In this document: positions 24,944 to 33,774 of the stretch, in pieces
Numbering within the stretch: position 1 is the first letter of the stretch
Layout of the letters: every line of letters begins with the position of its first letter
NCBI RefSeq assembly: GCF_038397755.1
Contig: NZ_CP151637.1
Location: forward strand, 2,356,001 to 2,420,000
Direction: 5' to 3'
DNA length: 64,000 bases
DNA from: Microbacterium sp. LWH7-1.2
GTDB lineage: Bacteria; Actinomycetota; Actinomycetes; Actinomycetales; Microbacteriaceae
Made by a program: the position numbers and the translations under genes
The notes under the pieces: model-generated
Seen by the model: the letters and a program-made list of their open reading frames with translations, nothing else
Told to the model about the DNA's origin: nothing
The model's database searches: none

Positions 24944-27001
24944 TCAGCCGCGGAGCGTTGCGAGGCCGGCGACGTCGTAGGCGAGCTCGACGGCGTCGAA
25001 GATCGCCGCGTCGATGGTGCGGGGTGCGAAGGCGTCGCCGATGGTGACGACGCGGCGAGGGCCGGATGCTGCGGCCGCGGTGTCCGCGCCGATCCGAGGC
25101 GCTTCGAGGCCGGGGACGCCCACCGACGCGCGCGGCTCGATCGCCACGACCGCGTCGACGCCGGGGATCGCGTCGGCCGCGCCGGTCAGCATGTCCCGCG
25201 TGGTCACGGCGCCCGCCTCGATGAGCTCGACCCGGTGCGCGACGCTCCGGCGGAAGCCGCCGTGCGTGCCGAGGCGCTCCAGCAGCAGCGGTCGGTCGTA
25301 TCCGGCACCGATGTGCGGGAACACGGTCTCGAAGGGCGTGATCAGCTCCATCTCGTCGACCCGCTCGAGCAGGGTCAGCACGATGCCCGCCGCGAACGCG
25401 GTGCCGTCGCCGTCCACCACCGCGATCCTGCGGCCGAGCCGAGCCCCCGAGACGGCCGCGAACGCGTCGATCGTGCCTTCGGCCGGGAAGCCGCCGACGT
25501 ACGCGCCGCCGAGCGCGAGCGAGGTCGTGACCGGCGCGACGGCGCCGGTGGCGACGACGATGCCGTCGGCCCCGAGTGCGCGCAGCGTCTCGGCCGTCGC
25601 GTCGATGCCGAGCCGCACGTCGACGCCGACAGCCGCGAGGTCGCGCTCGAGATCGTCGACGAGAAGACCCACGCTCTCGCGCCCGGGCACGCGACGGGCG
25701 AGGCGCAGCTGTCCGCCGAGCTCGTCGGTCCGCTCCAGCAGGGTGACCGCGTGCCCGTCGGTGGCGAGCTCCACCGCCGCCCGCATCCCCGCCGCCCCGC
25801 CACCCACGACGAGCCACCGCTGCGGCGACGTCGTCCGCGGCCGCTCGCCGCGTTCGAGCTCGCGACCGACGAGCGGGTTGACGGTGCACGACATCGCGAG
25901 TCCGCGACTGCCGCGGCCGAGGCATCCCTGATTCAGGCGGATGCAATGACGGATGCCGCGCTCCCCCGCGTCGACGGGTGCGAGTCCGAGCAGCTTGCGG
26001 CCGAGGTCGGGGTCGGCGATCTGGGCACGGGTGAGCGCGACCATGTCGGCGACGCCGGAGGCGACGACCTCCTCGGCCTCCTCGACCGAGCGGGCCGCGC
26101 CGACACCGAACACCGGCACATCCGGGTTCGCAGCCTTGACGGCGGCGACGTCGTCGCGCAGCCAGGCGAAGGGCATCGGCGACGACGGGAAGACGTAGTG
26201 CACATTGTGGTAGCCACCGGCGGCGAGATCGAGGAAGTCGATCCGGGCCTCCTGCCGGAGGCGGGCGATGACCTCCCGCATGCCGGCGCCGCCGATGCCT
26301 TCGGGGTGGAACTCGTTCGCGACGATGCGGATCCCCACGGTGAAATCGTCGCCCACCCGCGCGCGCACCGCGCGCAGCACCTCACGCGGGAACCGCGTGC
26401 GCCCTTCGAGGTCGCCGCCGTACTCGTCGGCGCGGGTGTTGTAGAGCGGCGAGAGGAACTGGTGCAGCAGATACCCGTGCGCCATATGGATCTCGACACC
26501 GTCGAACCCGCCCGCGCGTGCGTGCTCGGCCGACACCGCCCAGCCCTCGACGAGCGAGGCGATGTCGGCGCGATCCATCTCGCGGGTCGCATGCCCCGTC
26601 GACGGTGAGATGATCCTCGACGGCGCGTACACCGTCCGCGGGCCGTCCGGCCCGTCGGGCTGCGCCTGTGCGCCATGGTGGTTCAGCTGCACGAAGATCC
26701 TCGCACCGGCTTCGTGCACAGCATCCGTCATGCTCTTCGAGGCGGCGACGCCCTCAGGACGATACGCGTCCTCGAAACCCCTGATCGACCCCGTCGGGTG
26801 CACGAAGTGGTTGCCGGCGACGAACAGCCCGCACCCACCGAGCGCGCGGCGCACGTAGTACGCGGTCTCCCGGTCGGACTCGACACGGTCGGAGTACTGC
26901 TTCGAATGCGCCGTCTGCATGATGCGGTTCGGCACTGTGACGCTGCCGATCCGCAGCGGGTCCCCGAGGACGGACGAACGGATGCCGGGCCTCGCGGTCA
27001 T
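24944..27001 (-). CDS. Old-yellow-enzyme/2,4-dienoyl-CoA reductase-like flavoprotein
   Basis: A 685-residue protein with the two-part FadH-like architecture. Residues 1-340 are an FMN TIM barrel (GDPLRIGSVTVPNRIMQTAH, GVEIHMAHGYLLHQFLSP). A short Fe-S region follows, then an FAD/NAD(P) Rossmann domain from about 385 (WLVVGGGAAGMRAAVELA). The Fe-S region reads RHCIRLNQGCLG...SCTVNP. The family pattern is CIxCNQxC, so the second cysteine is replaced by Leu. The 4Fe-4S cluster may be missing or have a non-Cys ligand. It starts 24 bp after metB on the same strand. The substrate is unknown. Confidence 0.88.
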   Translation of the reverse strand: MTARPGIRSSVLGDPLRIGSVTVPNRIMQTAHSKQYSDRVESDRETAYYVRRALGGCGLFVAGNHFVHPTGSIRGFEDAYRPEGVAASKSMTDAVHEAGARIFVQLNHHGAQAQPDGPDGPRTVYAPSRIISPSTGHATREMDRADIASLVEGWAVSAEHARAGGFDGVEIHMAHGYLLHQFLSPLYNTRADEYGGDLEGRTRFPREVLRAVRARVGDDFTVGIRIVANEFHPEGIGGAGMREVIARLRQEARIDFLDLAAGGYHNVHYVFPSSPMPFAWLRDDVAAVKAANPDVPVFGVGAARSVEEAEEVVASGVADMVALTRAQIADPDLGRKLLGLAPVDAGERGIRHCIRLNQGCLGRGSRGLAMSCTVNPLVGRELERGERPRTTSPQRWLVVGGGAAGMRAAVELATDGHAVTLLERTDELGGQLRLARRVPGRESVGLLVDDLERDLAAVGVDVRLGIDATAETLRALGADGIVVATGAVAPVTTSLALGGAYVGGFPAEGTIDAFAAVSGARLGRRIAVVDGDGTAFAAGIVLTLLERVDEMELITPFETVFPHIGAGYDRPLLLERLGTHGGFRRSVAHRVELIEAGAVTTRDMLTGAADAIPGVDAVVAIEPRASVGVPGLEAPRIGADTAAAASGPRRVVTIGDAFAPRTIDAAIFDAVELAYDVAGLATLRG

Positions 27002-27025
27002 GCCCCGAGCCTACGTCCGGTCGTG

Positions 27026-28186
27026 TCAGAGCCCGGAGAGGGCCTGGTCGAGGTCGGCCAGGAGGTCGGCGGACGACTCGATGCCGACCGAGAGACGCAC
27101 GACCTCCGGCGGGACGGCGAGCTCGGTGCCGCGCACCGAGGCGTGCGTCATCTCGTCGGGGTAGTTCATGAGCGACTCGACGCCGCCGAGCGACTCGGCC
27201 AGCTGGAACAGACGCGTCGACTCGGCGAAGCGACGTGCGGACGCGGCATCCGCCAGCGCCACCGACACGATCCCGCCGAACCGGCTCATCTGCCGCGCGG
27301 CGAGCTCGTGGCCGGGGTGCGAGGCGAGACCCGGGTAGTACACGCGCGCGACCGAGCCGTGGCCCGACAGGAACTCGGCGATCTCCTGCGCGTTCTCGCT
27401 GTGCCGCTGCATGCGCAGCGCCAACGTCTTGATGCCGCGGGTCGTGAGCCACGCGTCGAGCGGGCCGGACACGGCGCCGACCGCGAACTGCAGGAACTTC
27501 ACCTCGCCGTACAGCGTGTCGTCGTTGAGCACGAGCGCGCCCCCGACGACGTCGGAGTGCCCGCCGAGGTACTTGGTCGTCGAGTGCACGACGACGTCGG
27601 CGCCGAGCGCGAGGGGCTGCTGCAGGGCCGGCGACGCGAACGTGTTGTCGACGACCACCAGCGCGCCGGCCTCGTGGCCCAGGCGCGCGAGCCCGGCGAT
27701 GTCGGTGATGCGCAGCAGCGGGTTGCTCGGCGTCTCGACCCACAGGATGCGTGCCGGGCGCTCCTCGAGGGCCGCGCGCACCGCGTCGAGGTCGCTCATG
27801 TCGACGACCCGGATGCCGACGCCCCACCCGCCGAGCACGCGCGCGATGAGGCGATAGGTGCCGCCGTAGACGTCGCTGCCGAGCAGCACCTCGTCGCCCG
27901 GCGTGAGTGCCGCGCGCAGCAGCGCGTCCTCGGCGGCGAGGCCCGACGCGAACGACAGCGCGTGCGCGCCACCCTCGAGGGCGGCCAGCTGCGTCTCGAG
28001 CGCGGTGCGCGTCGGGTTCCCGCTGCGGCCGTACTCGTACCCCTGGCGCAGCCCGCCGATGCCGTCCTGCGCGTACGTCGTCGAGAAGTGCACCGGCGGG
28101 ATGACGGCGCCCGTCGTGGGGTCGAAGGCCTGCCCGGCGTGCACCGCCCGCGTCTCGAAGCCGCGGTCGTTCGTGGACTCGGTCAC
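27026..28186 (-). CDS. metB: Cystathionine gamma-synthase/lyase-type PLP enzyme
   Basis: A 386-residue enzyme of the Cys/Met-metabolism PLP family. The GTG at 28186 overlaps the stop of the upstream gene. Family landmarks: RAVHAGQAFDPTTGAVIPPV, YEYGRSGNPTRTALE, SFASGLAAEDALL, VDNTFASP and the PLP lysine Lys205 in HSTTKYLGGHSDVVGG. MetB and gamma-lyase cannot be distinguished with certainty by reading. Pairing with a cystathionine beta-synthase-like gene could mean either transsulfuration direction. In actinobacteria this gene pair is typical. Confidence 0.92.
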   Translation of the reverse strand: MTESTNDRGFETRAVHAGQAFDPTTGAVIPPVHFSTTYAQDGIGGLRQGYEYGRSGNPTRTALETQLAALEGGAHALSFASGLAAEDALLRAALTPGDEVLLGSDVYGGTYRLIARVLGGWGVGIRVVDMSDLDAVRAALEERPARILWVETPSNPLLRITDIAGLARLGHEAGALVVVDNTFASPALQQPLALGADVVVHSTTKYLGGHSDVVGGALVLNDDTLYGEVKFLQFAVGAVSGPLDAWLTTRGIKTLALRMQRHSENAQEIAEFLSGHGSVARVYYPGLASHPGHELAARQMSRFGGIVSVALADAASARRFAESTRLFQLAESLGGVESLMNYPDEMTHASVRGTELAVPPEVVRLSVGIESSADLLADLDQALSGL

Positions 28187-29214
28187 TCGGGTGCTCCTTC
28201 GGTGGCGGTGACGGATGCCGCGGGCCCGGGCTGTGCAGGGGGCGCGAGGTCGGCGGGGCCGACGTCGAAGCCGTGGTCGCGCATCCAGCCGTCGTCGTAG
28301 AACCGGTGGAGATAGCCGCGGCCGTGGTCGGGCAGCAGGACGACCACGACGGCATCGGCGGGGAGGTCGCGCGCGGTGCGCAGGGCCGCGACGACCGCCA
28401 TCCCGCTCGATCCGCCGACGAGGAGCCCCTCCTCGCGGGCGAGGCGCCGTGTCATCGCGAACGTCTCGGCGTCGGGGATGCGGTGGATCTCATCCGGCAC
28501 CGACGGGTCGTAGCTCTCGGGCCAGAAGTCCTCGCCGACGCCTTCCACCAGGTAGCCGTGCAGGGGTCCGCCGGAGTAGATCGACCCCTCGGGGTCGGCG
28601 CCGACCACACGCACCGCGCCGCCCGACACCTCGTGCAGGTACCGGCCGGTTCCCGTGATCGTGCCACCGGTGCCGATGCCGGCGACGAAGTGCGTGACGC
28701 GGCCGTCGGTGTCGCGCCAGATCTCCGGTCCGGTGGTCTCGTAGTGGCTGAGCGGCCCGTTCGGGTTCGCGAACTGGTTCGGCGTGAACGCGCCGGGGAT
28801 CTCGCTGACGAGCCGGTCGGCCACGCTGTAGTACGAGCGCGGATCATCGGGAGGCACGCTGGTCTCGGTCACGACGACCTCGGCGCCGTAGGCCCTGAGC
28901 ACGTCGACCTTGGCGCCGGCGAACTTGTCGGGCACGACGAAGATCATCCGGTAGCCGCGTTCGATGGCGACGAGCGCGAGGCCGACGCCGGTGTTGCCGC
29001 TCGTCGGCTCGACGATCGTGCCGCCGGGCTTCAAGAGGCCGTCACGTTCGGCGGCATCGATGATGCGGCGGGCGATGCGGTCCTTGGCGGAGCCGCCGGG
29101 GTTGAAGTACTCGACCTTCGCAAGCACCGTCGCGGCGATGCCGTCGGTGACACGGGTCAGCTGGACGAGGGGGGTGTCGCCGACAAGGTCGGCCACGCTC
29201 TGGGCGTAACGCAC
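28183..29214 (-). CDS. Cystathionine beta-synthase-like PLP enzyme without CBS domains
   Basis: A 343-residue fold-type II PLP enzyme making cystathionine from serine (or O-acetylserine) and homocysteine, or cysteine if it is a CysK-like enzyme. The start is the GTG at 29214. PLP lysine Lys44 lies in YFNPGGSAKDR, and the substrate loop is EPTSGNTGVGLA. GIGTGGTITGTGRYLHE and LVGGSSGMAV follow. The EGVGEDFWPESYDPSVPDEI segment is characteristic of CBS rather than cysteine synthase. The protein ends soon after the catalytic domain and lacks the C-terminal pair of CBS regulatory modules found in longer actinobacterial homologs (about 460 residues). Confidence 0.88.
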   Translation of the reverse strand: MRYAQSVADLVGDTPLVQLTRVTDGIAATVLAKVEYFNPGGSAKDRIARRIIDAAERDGLLKPGGTIVEPTSGNTGVGLALVAIERGYRMIFVVPDKFAGAKVDVLRAYGAEVVVTETSVPPDDPRSYYSVADRLVSEIPGAFTPNQFANPNGPLSHYETTGPEIWRDTDGRVTHFVAGIGTGGTITGTGRYLHEVSGGAVRVVGADPEGSIYSGGPLHGYLVEGVGEDFWPESYDPSVPDEIHRIPDAETFAMTRRLAREEGLLVGGSSGMAVVAALRTARDLPADAVVVVLLPDHGRGYLHRFYDDGWMRDHGFDVGPADLAPPAQPGPAASVTATEGAPE

Positions 29215-29270
29215 GATGAGTCCTGGTGTGTTGCCGCGCGGGTGCGCGGGAGGTTGTCGGGGTCGCGGAA

Positions 29271-29286
29271 TGAAGCGGACGCTTCA
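29271..29286. promoter_or_regulatory. Palindrome upstream of the CBS-metB operon
   Basis: A perfect inverted repeat TGAAGCG-GA-CGCTTCA with 7-bp arms lies 57-72 bp upstream of the CBS-like start, between it and the end of the SsuB-like gene. It is a good operator candidate for a dimeric sulfur-metabolism regulator. I cannot match it to a known consensus. Confidence 0.5.
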
Positions 29287-29386
29287 ACAGCAGAGGCGAC
29301 AACACCGACAGGTCAACACGCGGACGAGTCTAGCCCGTGGGTGGGACGGAACGCGATGGGATGCCGCGACCGCCGGCTCATTGCGG

Positions 29387-30154
29387 TCATGGCGGGTTCA
29401 CCTCGTCGGTGCCCGCGTCGCCTGCGGAGCGCTGCGGGGCGACCCCGAGCGACTCGAGCAGCTGCTCCCGGTAGCGGATGAAATCGGGATGCTGCGCGCT
29501 GCGCTCGTCAGGAAGGTCGATCTCGAGATCGAGGGCGAAGGTCCCTTCGTCGATCACGAGCACCCGGTCGGCGAGCGCGACAGCCTCGTCGACGTCGTGG
29601 GTGACCAGCAGCACCGCCGGACGATGCACGCTCAGGAGCGTGCGCAGCAGCGCGTGCATGCGGATGCGCGTCAGTGCGTCGAGCGCCCCGAACGGCTCGT
29701 CGGCGAGCAGCAGCTCCGGCTCGCTGACGAGCGAGCGAGCAAGCGCCGCGCGCTGCTGCTCGCCGCCCGAGAGCTCATGCGGCCACGCCCGCTCGCGTCC
29801 CGCGAGGCCGACCTCCGCGAGCACCCGGCGCCCCCGCTCGGCGGTTCCGGCACCCGACTGACCGAGGATCACATTGTCGAGCACGCGGAGCCAGGGCAGA
29901 AGGCGCGAGTCCTGGAAGACGAGGGACACATTGCGCGGAACGAACACCTCCCCCGAGCCATCCACCCCGTCGTCCAGTCCGGCGACCGCGCGCAGCAACG
30001 TGCTCTTGCCGGAGCCGCTGCGCCCGATCAGTGCGACGAACTCGCCGCGCCCGATGCGCAGGTCGACGGCGTCGAGCACGGTGCGGTCGCCGAACGATCG
30101 GGTCAGCGCGGAGACCTCGACCGCGGAGGTCAGCCGGCCAGCGTGCGTCGCCAT
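29387..30154 (-). CDS. Nitrate/sulfonate/taurine-type ABC importer ATPase
   Basis: A 255-residue ATPase of the SsuB/TauB class. It has Walker A IGRSGSGKST, Q-loop VFQDSRLLPWL, signature ELSGGEQQRAALAR, Walker B LLLADEPFGALD and switch His in LLVTHDVDEAV. The start ATG at 30154 lies 25 nt inside the end of the permease gene. It is the last gene of the three-gene importer operon. In this class the DSRLLPW Q-loop and a short C-terminus are usual. Confidence 0.9.
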   Translation of the reverse strand: MATHAGRLTSAVEVSALTRSFGDRTVLDAVDLRIGRGEFVALIGRSGSGKSTLLRAVAGLDDGVDGSGEVFVPRNVSLVFQDSRLLPWLRVLDNVILGQSGAGTAERGRRVLAEVGLAGRERAWPHELSGGEQQRAALARSLVSEPELLLADEPFGALDALTRIRMHALLRTLLSVHRPAVLLVTHDVDEAVALADRVLVIDEGTFALDLEIDLPDERSAQHPDFIRYREQLLESLGVAPQRSAGDAGTDEVNPP

Positions 30155-31005
30155 GACAGCACCTTCCGCTCGAGCAGTCGGACGAGGGCGTCGGAGGCGA
30201 ACCCGAACACGCCGTAGACGACGAGGCCGACCAGGATGATGTCGGACTGCGCATACAGCTGAGCCTGCGCCATCATGTAGCCGATTCCGGATGTCGCGTT
30301 GATGGTCTCGACCACGATCAGAGCGGTCCACGACCCGACCACCGCGAGCCGGAACCCGACGAAGAACCCGGGGAGCGCTCCGGGCAACAGCACCGACCGG
30401 ACGTACTGCCAGCGACTCAGCCCGAGCGACTCGGCGAGCTCGATGTACCGCCGGTCGATGCCGGTCAGCCCGCTGTAGGTGTTGATGTAGACCGGGATCA
30501 GCACGCCCAGGGCCACGACGGTGATCTTGAACTCCTCGCTGATGCCGAGCCACAGGATCAGCAGCGGGATCAGCGCGAGGTTGGGAACGGCGCGCTTGAC
30601 CTGCAGCGTGCCGTCGATGAGCGAGTCGCCGAGGCGGTTGAATCCGGCGAGCACCGCGAGCACGACGCCGGTGAGGGTTCCGATCGCGAGGCCGAGAACC
30701 GCCCGGCTCAGCGACGCGCCGATGTTCTCACCGAGCCGGCCGTCCTGGATCAGCGCCCACGCCGTCTGCAGCGCGACGTCGGGCCCCGTGAGCAGGCGCG
30801 GATCGAGCAGGCCCGCCCAGGCCGCCGCCTGCCACACGGCGACGATGATCAGCGGGCCCAGCAGTCGCGACCCCGGGATGGCGGGCCGGCGGCCGAGCCG
30901 GCGTCGTCGCGACCGGCGGATCAGCCCCGTTGCCGCGCCTTCCGCGACGCCTGAGCGGGAGACGAGGGCGGAGCGTCCGCCGGAGGATGCGATCGTGGTG
31001 GTCAT
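30130..31005 (-). CDS. Nitrate/sulfonate/taurine-type ABC importer permease
   Basis: A 291-residue membrane protein of the SsuC/TauC class. A basic 40-residue N-terminus is followed by about six membrane segments. The EAA-like loop is ELAESLGLSRWQYVRSVLLP, and LSRAVLGLAIGTLTG and VGSWTALIVVETIN are family signatures. The ATG overlaps the stop of the binding-protein gene (TGATG). The substrate is probably a sulfonate or similar small anion, given the neighbouring FMNH2-dependent monooxygenases. Confidence 0.9.
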   Translation of the reverse strand: MTTTIASSGGRSALVSRSGVAEGAATGLIRRSRRRRLGRRPAIPGSRLLGPLIIVAVWQAAAWAGLLDPRLLTGPDVALQTAWALIQDGRLGENIGASLSRAVLGLAIGTLTGVVLAVLAGFNRLGDSLIDGTLQVKRAVPNLALIPLLILWLGISEEFKITVVALGVLIPVYINTYSGLTGIDRRYIELAESLGLSRWQYVRSVLLPGALPGFFVGFRLAVVGSWTALIVVETINATSGIGYMMAQAQLYAQSDIILVGLVVYGVFGFASDALVRLLERKVLSWRRTLAG

Positions 31006-32072
31006 CAGCCGGCCCGATACTCATCGGAGACGGCAGCGACCGCGTCGCCTTCGAACCGCCGGTCGAAAAGCACCTCGGCGTCGAAGTCCTCGATGAACCC
31101 GCCCTCCACGAGGAGCTCGATGGAGGACTGCGCCCATTCGACCGCGCGATCCCAGTCGGCCGGGAACTGCGGCTTGTTGGCCGTCGCCCAGATGCGGTCG
31201 GCATCCTCCACGGTCACGCCTTCGGTGTCGACGTAGTAGAACTGCTTCCACGCGTCGGCGTTCTCCCAGGCCCAGACCTGTCCTTGCGCCCAGACGCGGA
31301 TGTAGTCGCGAACGGCGCGCACATTCTCGTCATCGGCGAGCACTTCGGTCGGCACCCACAGGATGGTGAGGAGATCGGGCTCTTCGGACGGGATCGCCAC
31401 TGCGCCGTCCTGCGCGTACTGGTCGATGTACTTCGTCACCGCCGGCTCGGACAGCGGGGCGACATCGACCTGCCCCGATTGCAGGGCCGTGAGGAACTGC
31501 GTGCTGGGCAGCTCCACGAACTCCACCTCGTCGTTCGAGATGCCCGCCGTCTTCAGGGTGCGCAGTACCGTGTCGCCCTGCGACTGACCCTGCGAGAACG
31601 CGATCCGCTTGCCCCTGAAGTCGGAGAGGTCGGCGATGTCGGTCCCGGGTGCCGTGGCGAACACGTAGGAGGGCTGCGGCCGCTCGAGCACGCCGACGAT
31701 CGTGGCGTCGAAGTCGATCGCGTGGGCCTGGATCGGCGGGATGATCGCGTTCGACGCGATGTCGAGCGAACCGGAGCGGAACGCCTGGATGACATCCGGC
31801 CCGGCGCTCACGTTGACCCACTCCGCCACCGTGAAGGCGGGCGGCTCGATCTCGGATCCCGCCGCTTCGAGCTGCAGCTGCGTCGTGCGACCCGCGACAC
31901 GCAGGCTCGTGTCGGAGTCCGGCTCGCCGGGCGGCAGCGGTGACGCCGCCAGTTCGGTGGTCGACGTCGCCGCGCTCGCGGAGGCGCATCCTGCGAGGCC
32001 CATCGCCACCGCGCTCGCCAGGAGCAGGGAGATCGCTCTGACGGCCGGTCTCGTGCGTGTTGCGTCAGTCAT
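31005..32072 (-). CDS. Nitrate/sulfonate/taurine-type ABC importer binding lipoprotein
   Basis: A 355-residue SsuA/TauA-like protein. It has a lipoprotein signal with lipobox LAGC and the lipidated Cys at residue 29. The mature protein has the NMT1/SsuA-like fold: VRGSLDIA-type DIASNAIIPPIQAHA, FRGKRIAFSQGQSQGDTVLR and AVTKYIDQYAQDG. It is first in the operon and divergent from the DszA-like monooxygenase at 32320, 247 bp away, which strongly suggests that the importer feeds that enzyme. Confidence 0.88.
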   Translation of the reverse strand: MTDATRTRPAVRAISLLLASAVAMGLAGCASASAATSTTELAASPLPPGEPDSDTSLRVAGRTTQLQLEAAGSEIEPPAFTVAEWVNVSAGPDVIQAFRSGSLDIASNAIIPPIQAHAIDFDATIVGVLERPQPSYVFATAPGTDIADLSDFRGKRIAFSQGQSQGDTVLRTLKTAGISNDEVEFVELPSTQFLTALQSGQVDVAPLSEPAVTKYIDQYAQDGAVAIPSEEPDLLTILWVPTEVLADDENVRAVRDYIRVWAQGQVWAWENADAWKQFYYVDTEGVTVEDADRIWATANKPQFPADWDRAVEWAQSSIELLVEGGFIEDFDAEVLFDRRFEGDAVAAVSDEYRAG

Positions 32073-32229
32073 GTCGTCCTTTCGAAGGGAGCGGGGAGAA
32101 CTCGTTGGGAGCGATCATCGGGACTTCGCCATCCGAGCGATCGCGCTGCCCGTCATCGGCGTTAACAGGGGGATGCGCGACGTCACCGTCTGGCATCCGC
32201 GGTCATCGCGCGGCGAGAAACGCTCGCCC

Positions 32230-32288
32230 GGTGTCAGGGTGGGCCTGGCGCGACCCACCCGCGCGAGTGGGTTTCGCCCGCCGACACC
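32230..32288 (+). ncRNA. Candidate structured leader RNA ahead of the DszA-like gene
   Basis: An imperfect long hairpin can be drawn. GGTGTC (32230-32235) pairs with GACACC (32283-32288). GGTGGGC (32238-32244) pairs with GCCCGCC (32276-32282) with one wobble. An inner stem, ACCCAC (32253-32258), pairs with GTGGGT (32267-32272). It ends about 30 nt before the start codon, just ahead of the GGAAGGA ribosome binding site. It does not match a riboswitch consensus I know; it may be an attenuator, a new leader or chance folding of GC-rich DNA. Confidence 0.35.
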
Positions 32289-32319
32289 CGCACCGCACCT
32301 GAGCCGGAAGGACATGTAG

Positions 32320-33735
32320 ATGACCCATAGGAATCGAAGCTCGGAACACCGTCCGGGACGGCTGCACCTGAACGCCTTCCTCATGAGCACGGGGCACCAT
32401 GAGGCGTCGTGGCGTCTGCCGGAGAGCGATCCGTCGTGGACCTCGTCGAACATCGAGCATCTGCGGCGTCTGGCCCAGCTCGCCGAACGCGGCAAGCTGG
32501 ACTCGATCTTCTTCGCCGACGGTCCGGGGCTCCAATCCGATGTGGGGCGCCGGCCGGCCGGATCCCTCGATCCGCTGATCGCGCTCACTGCGATCGCCGC
32601 CGCAACCGAGCGCATCGGGCTCATCGCGACCGCGTCGACGACCTACAACTCCCCGTACAACCTCGCGCGGCGATTCGCCTCCATCGATCATGTGTCCGGT
32701 GGCCGTGCCGGGTGGAACGTCGTCACGACGGCAGGTCCTGACATCGCCCGCAACTTCGGTCTCGACGACCAGCCCGCGCACGCGGTGCGGTACGAGAGGG
32801 CTGGAGAGTTCCTCGACGTGGCCTTCAAGCTCTGGGACTCATGGGAGGACGACGCCGTGCTCGCCGACCGGGCGAGCGGCGTGTGGGCTGACCGGACGAA
32901 GATCCACGGGGCGGAGCACGTCGGGAGGCACTTCTCCGTGGCCGGGGCGCTCACCACGCCTCGCTCGCCGCAGGCGCGCCCACTCATCGTGCAGGCGGGC
33001 TCGTCCGAGGACGGCAAGGCGCTGGCGGCACGGTACGCGGAGGCCGTGTTCACTGCCCATCAGACGCTCGGCGACGCCCGCGCGTTCTACGCCGACATCA
33101 AGGAGCGCACCCTCGCGACCGGTCGAGGCGCCGACGAGATCAAGATCCTGCCTGGCATCGTGCCGGTGATCGGTTCGACCGAGGCGGACGCCCTCGCCAA
33201 AGAGCGGGAGCTCGACGAGCTCATCGTCCCCGAGTACGCCCGGGCGCAGCTCGCGAAGACCCTGCGCCTCACACCGGAAGACCTTCCGTTCGATCGCCAA
33301 CTTCCGGCGGACCTTCCGGGCGAGGACGAGATCGAAGGCGCGAAGAGCCGCTACACCCTCATCGTCGAACTCGCGCGACGCGAGCGGCTGACGGTGCGCG
33401 AGCTCATCGGGCGCCTGGGGGGTGGCCGCGGCCACCGCACCTTCGCCGGCACGCCGGAGCAGGTGGCCGACGCCCTTCAGGACTGGTACGACGCGGAGGC
33501 CGCCGACGGCTTCAACATCATGCCTGCCGTGCTGCCGTCGGGGCTGGAGCAGTTCGTCGATCACGTCCTGCCGGTGCTCCGGCAGCGCGGGCTGTTCCGC
33601 GAGGAGTACGAGGGAACCACCCTCCGGGACCACTACGGACTGGCCAGGCCCGAGAGCCGCTACGCGTCGAGGGAGTCGGCCGTCCAGGCCGGTTCGGGTG
33701 CTGAGGTGCGCGAACTCGCGAAAGCGGGCGCCTGA
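32320..33735 (+). CDS. NtaA/SnaA/DszA-family FMNH2-dependent monooxygenase
   Basis: A 471-residue bacterial-luciferase-like monooxygenase. It starts at the ATG at 32320 behind GGAAGGA. Diagnostic segments: LHLNAFLMSTGHHEASWRLP, LAERGKLDSIFFADG, GLIATASTTYNSPYNLARRF, HVSGGRAGWNVVT and RPLIVQAGSSEDGKALAARY. The family oxidises compounds such as nitrilotriacetate, dibenzothiophene sulfone, and N-acetyl- or S-modified cysteines, using FMNH2 from a separate reductase. The MsuE-like reductase gene at 34003 converges on it, and the SsuABC-like importer is divergent. The substrate is unknown, probably organosulfur. Confidence 0.9.
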   Translation: MTHRNRSSEHRPGRLHLNAFLMSTGHHEASWRLPESDPSWTSSNIEHLRRLAQLAERGKLDSIFFADGPGLQSDVGRRPAGSLDPLIALTAIAAATERIGLIATASTTYNSPYNLARRFASIDHVSGGRAGWNVVTTAGPDIARNFGLDDQPAHAVRYERAGEFLDVAFKLWDSWEDDAVLADRASGVWADRTKIHGAEHVGRHFSVAGALTTPRSPQARPLIVQAGSSEDGKALAARYAEAVFTAHQTLGDARAFYADIKERTLATGRGADEIKILPGIVPVIGSTEADALAKERELDELIVPEYARAQLAKTLRLTPEDLPFDRQLPADLPGEDEIEGAKSRYTLIVELARRERLTVRELIGRLGGGRGHRTFAGTPEQVADALQDWYDAEAADGFNIMPAVLPSGLEQFVDHVLPVLRQRGLFREEYEGTTLRDHYGLARPESRYASRESAVQAGSGAEVRELAKAGA

Positions 33736-33774
33736 CCGCGGCGCCGTCACCGGGCACCGCCCCTCACCGCGGAT

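Noticed and set aside
23346..25946. 866-residue fusion ending in the SLC13-type transporter
   Set aside because: The N-terminal part is out-of-frame reading of the OYE-like gene; the membrane protein begins at the GTG at 24905.
29215..29386. SAM riboswitch ahead of the CBS-metB operon
   Set aside because: I looked for SAM-I and SAM-IV core sequences on the leftward strand and found none; only an operator-like palindrome is present.
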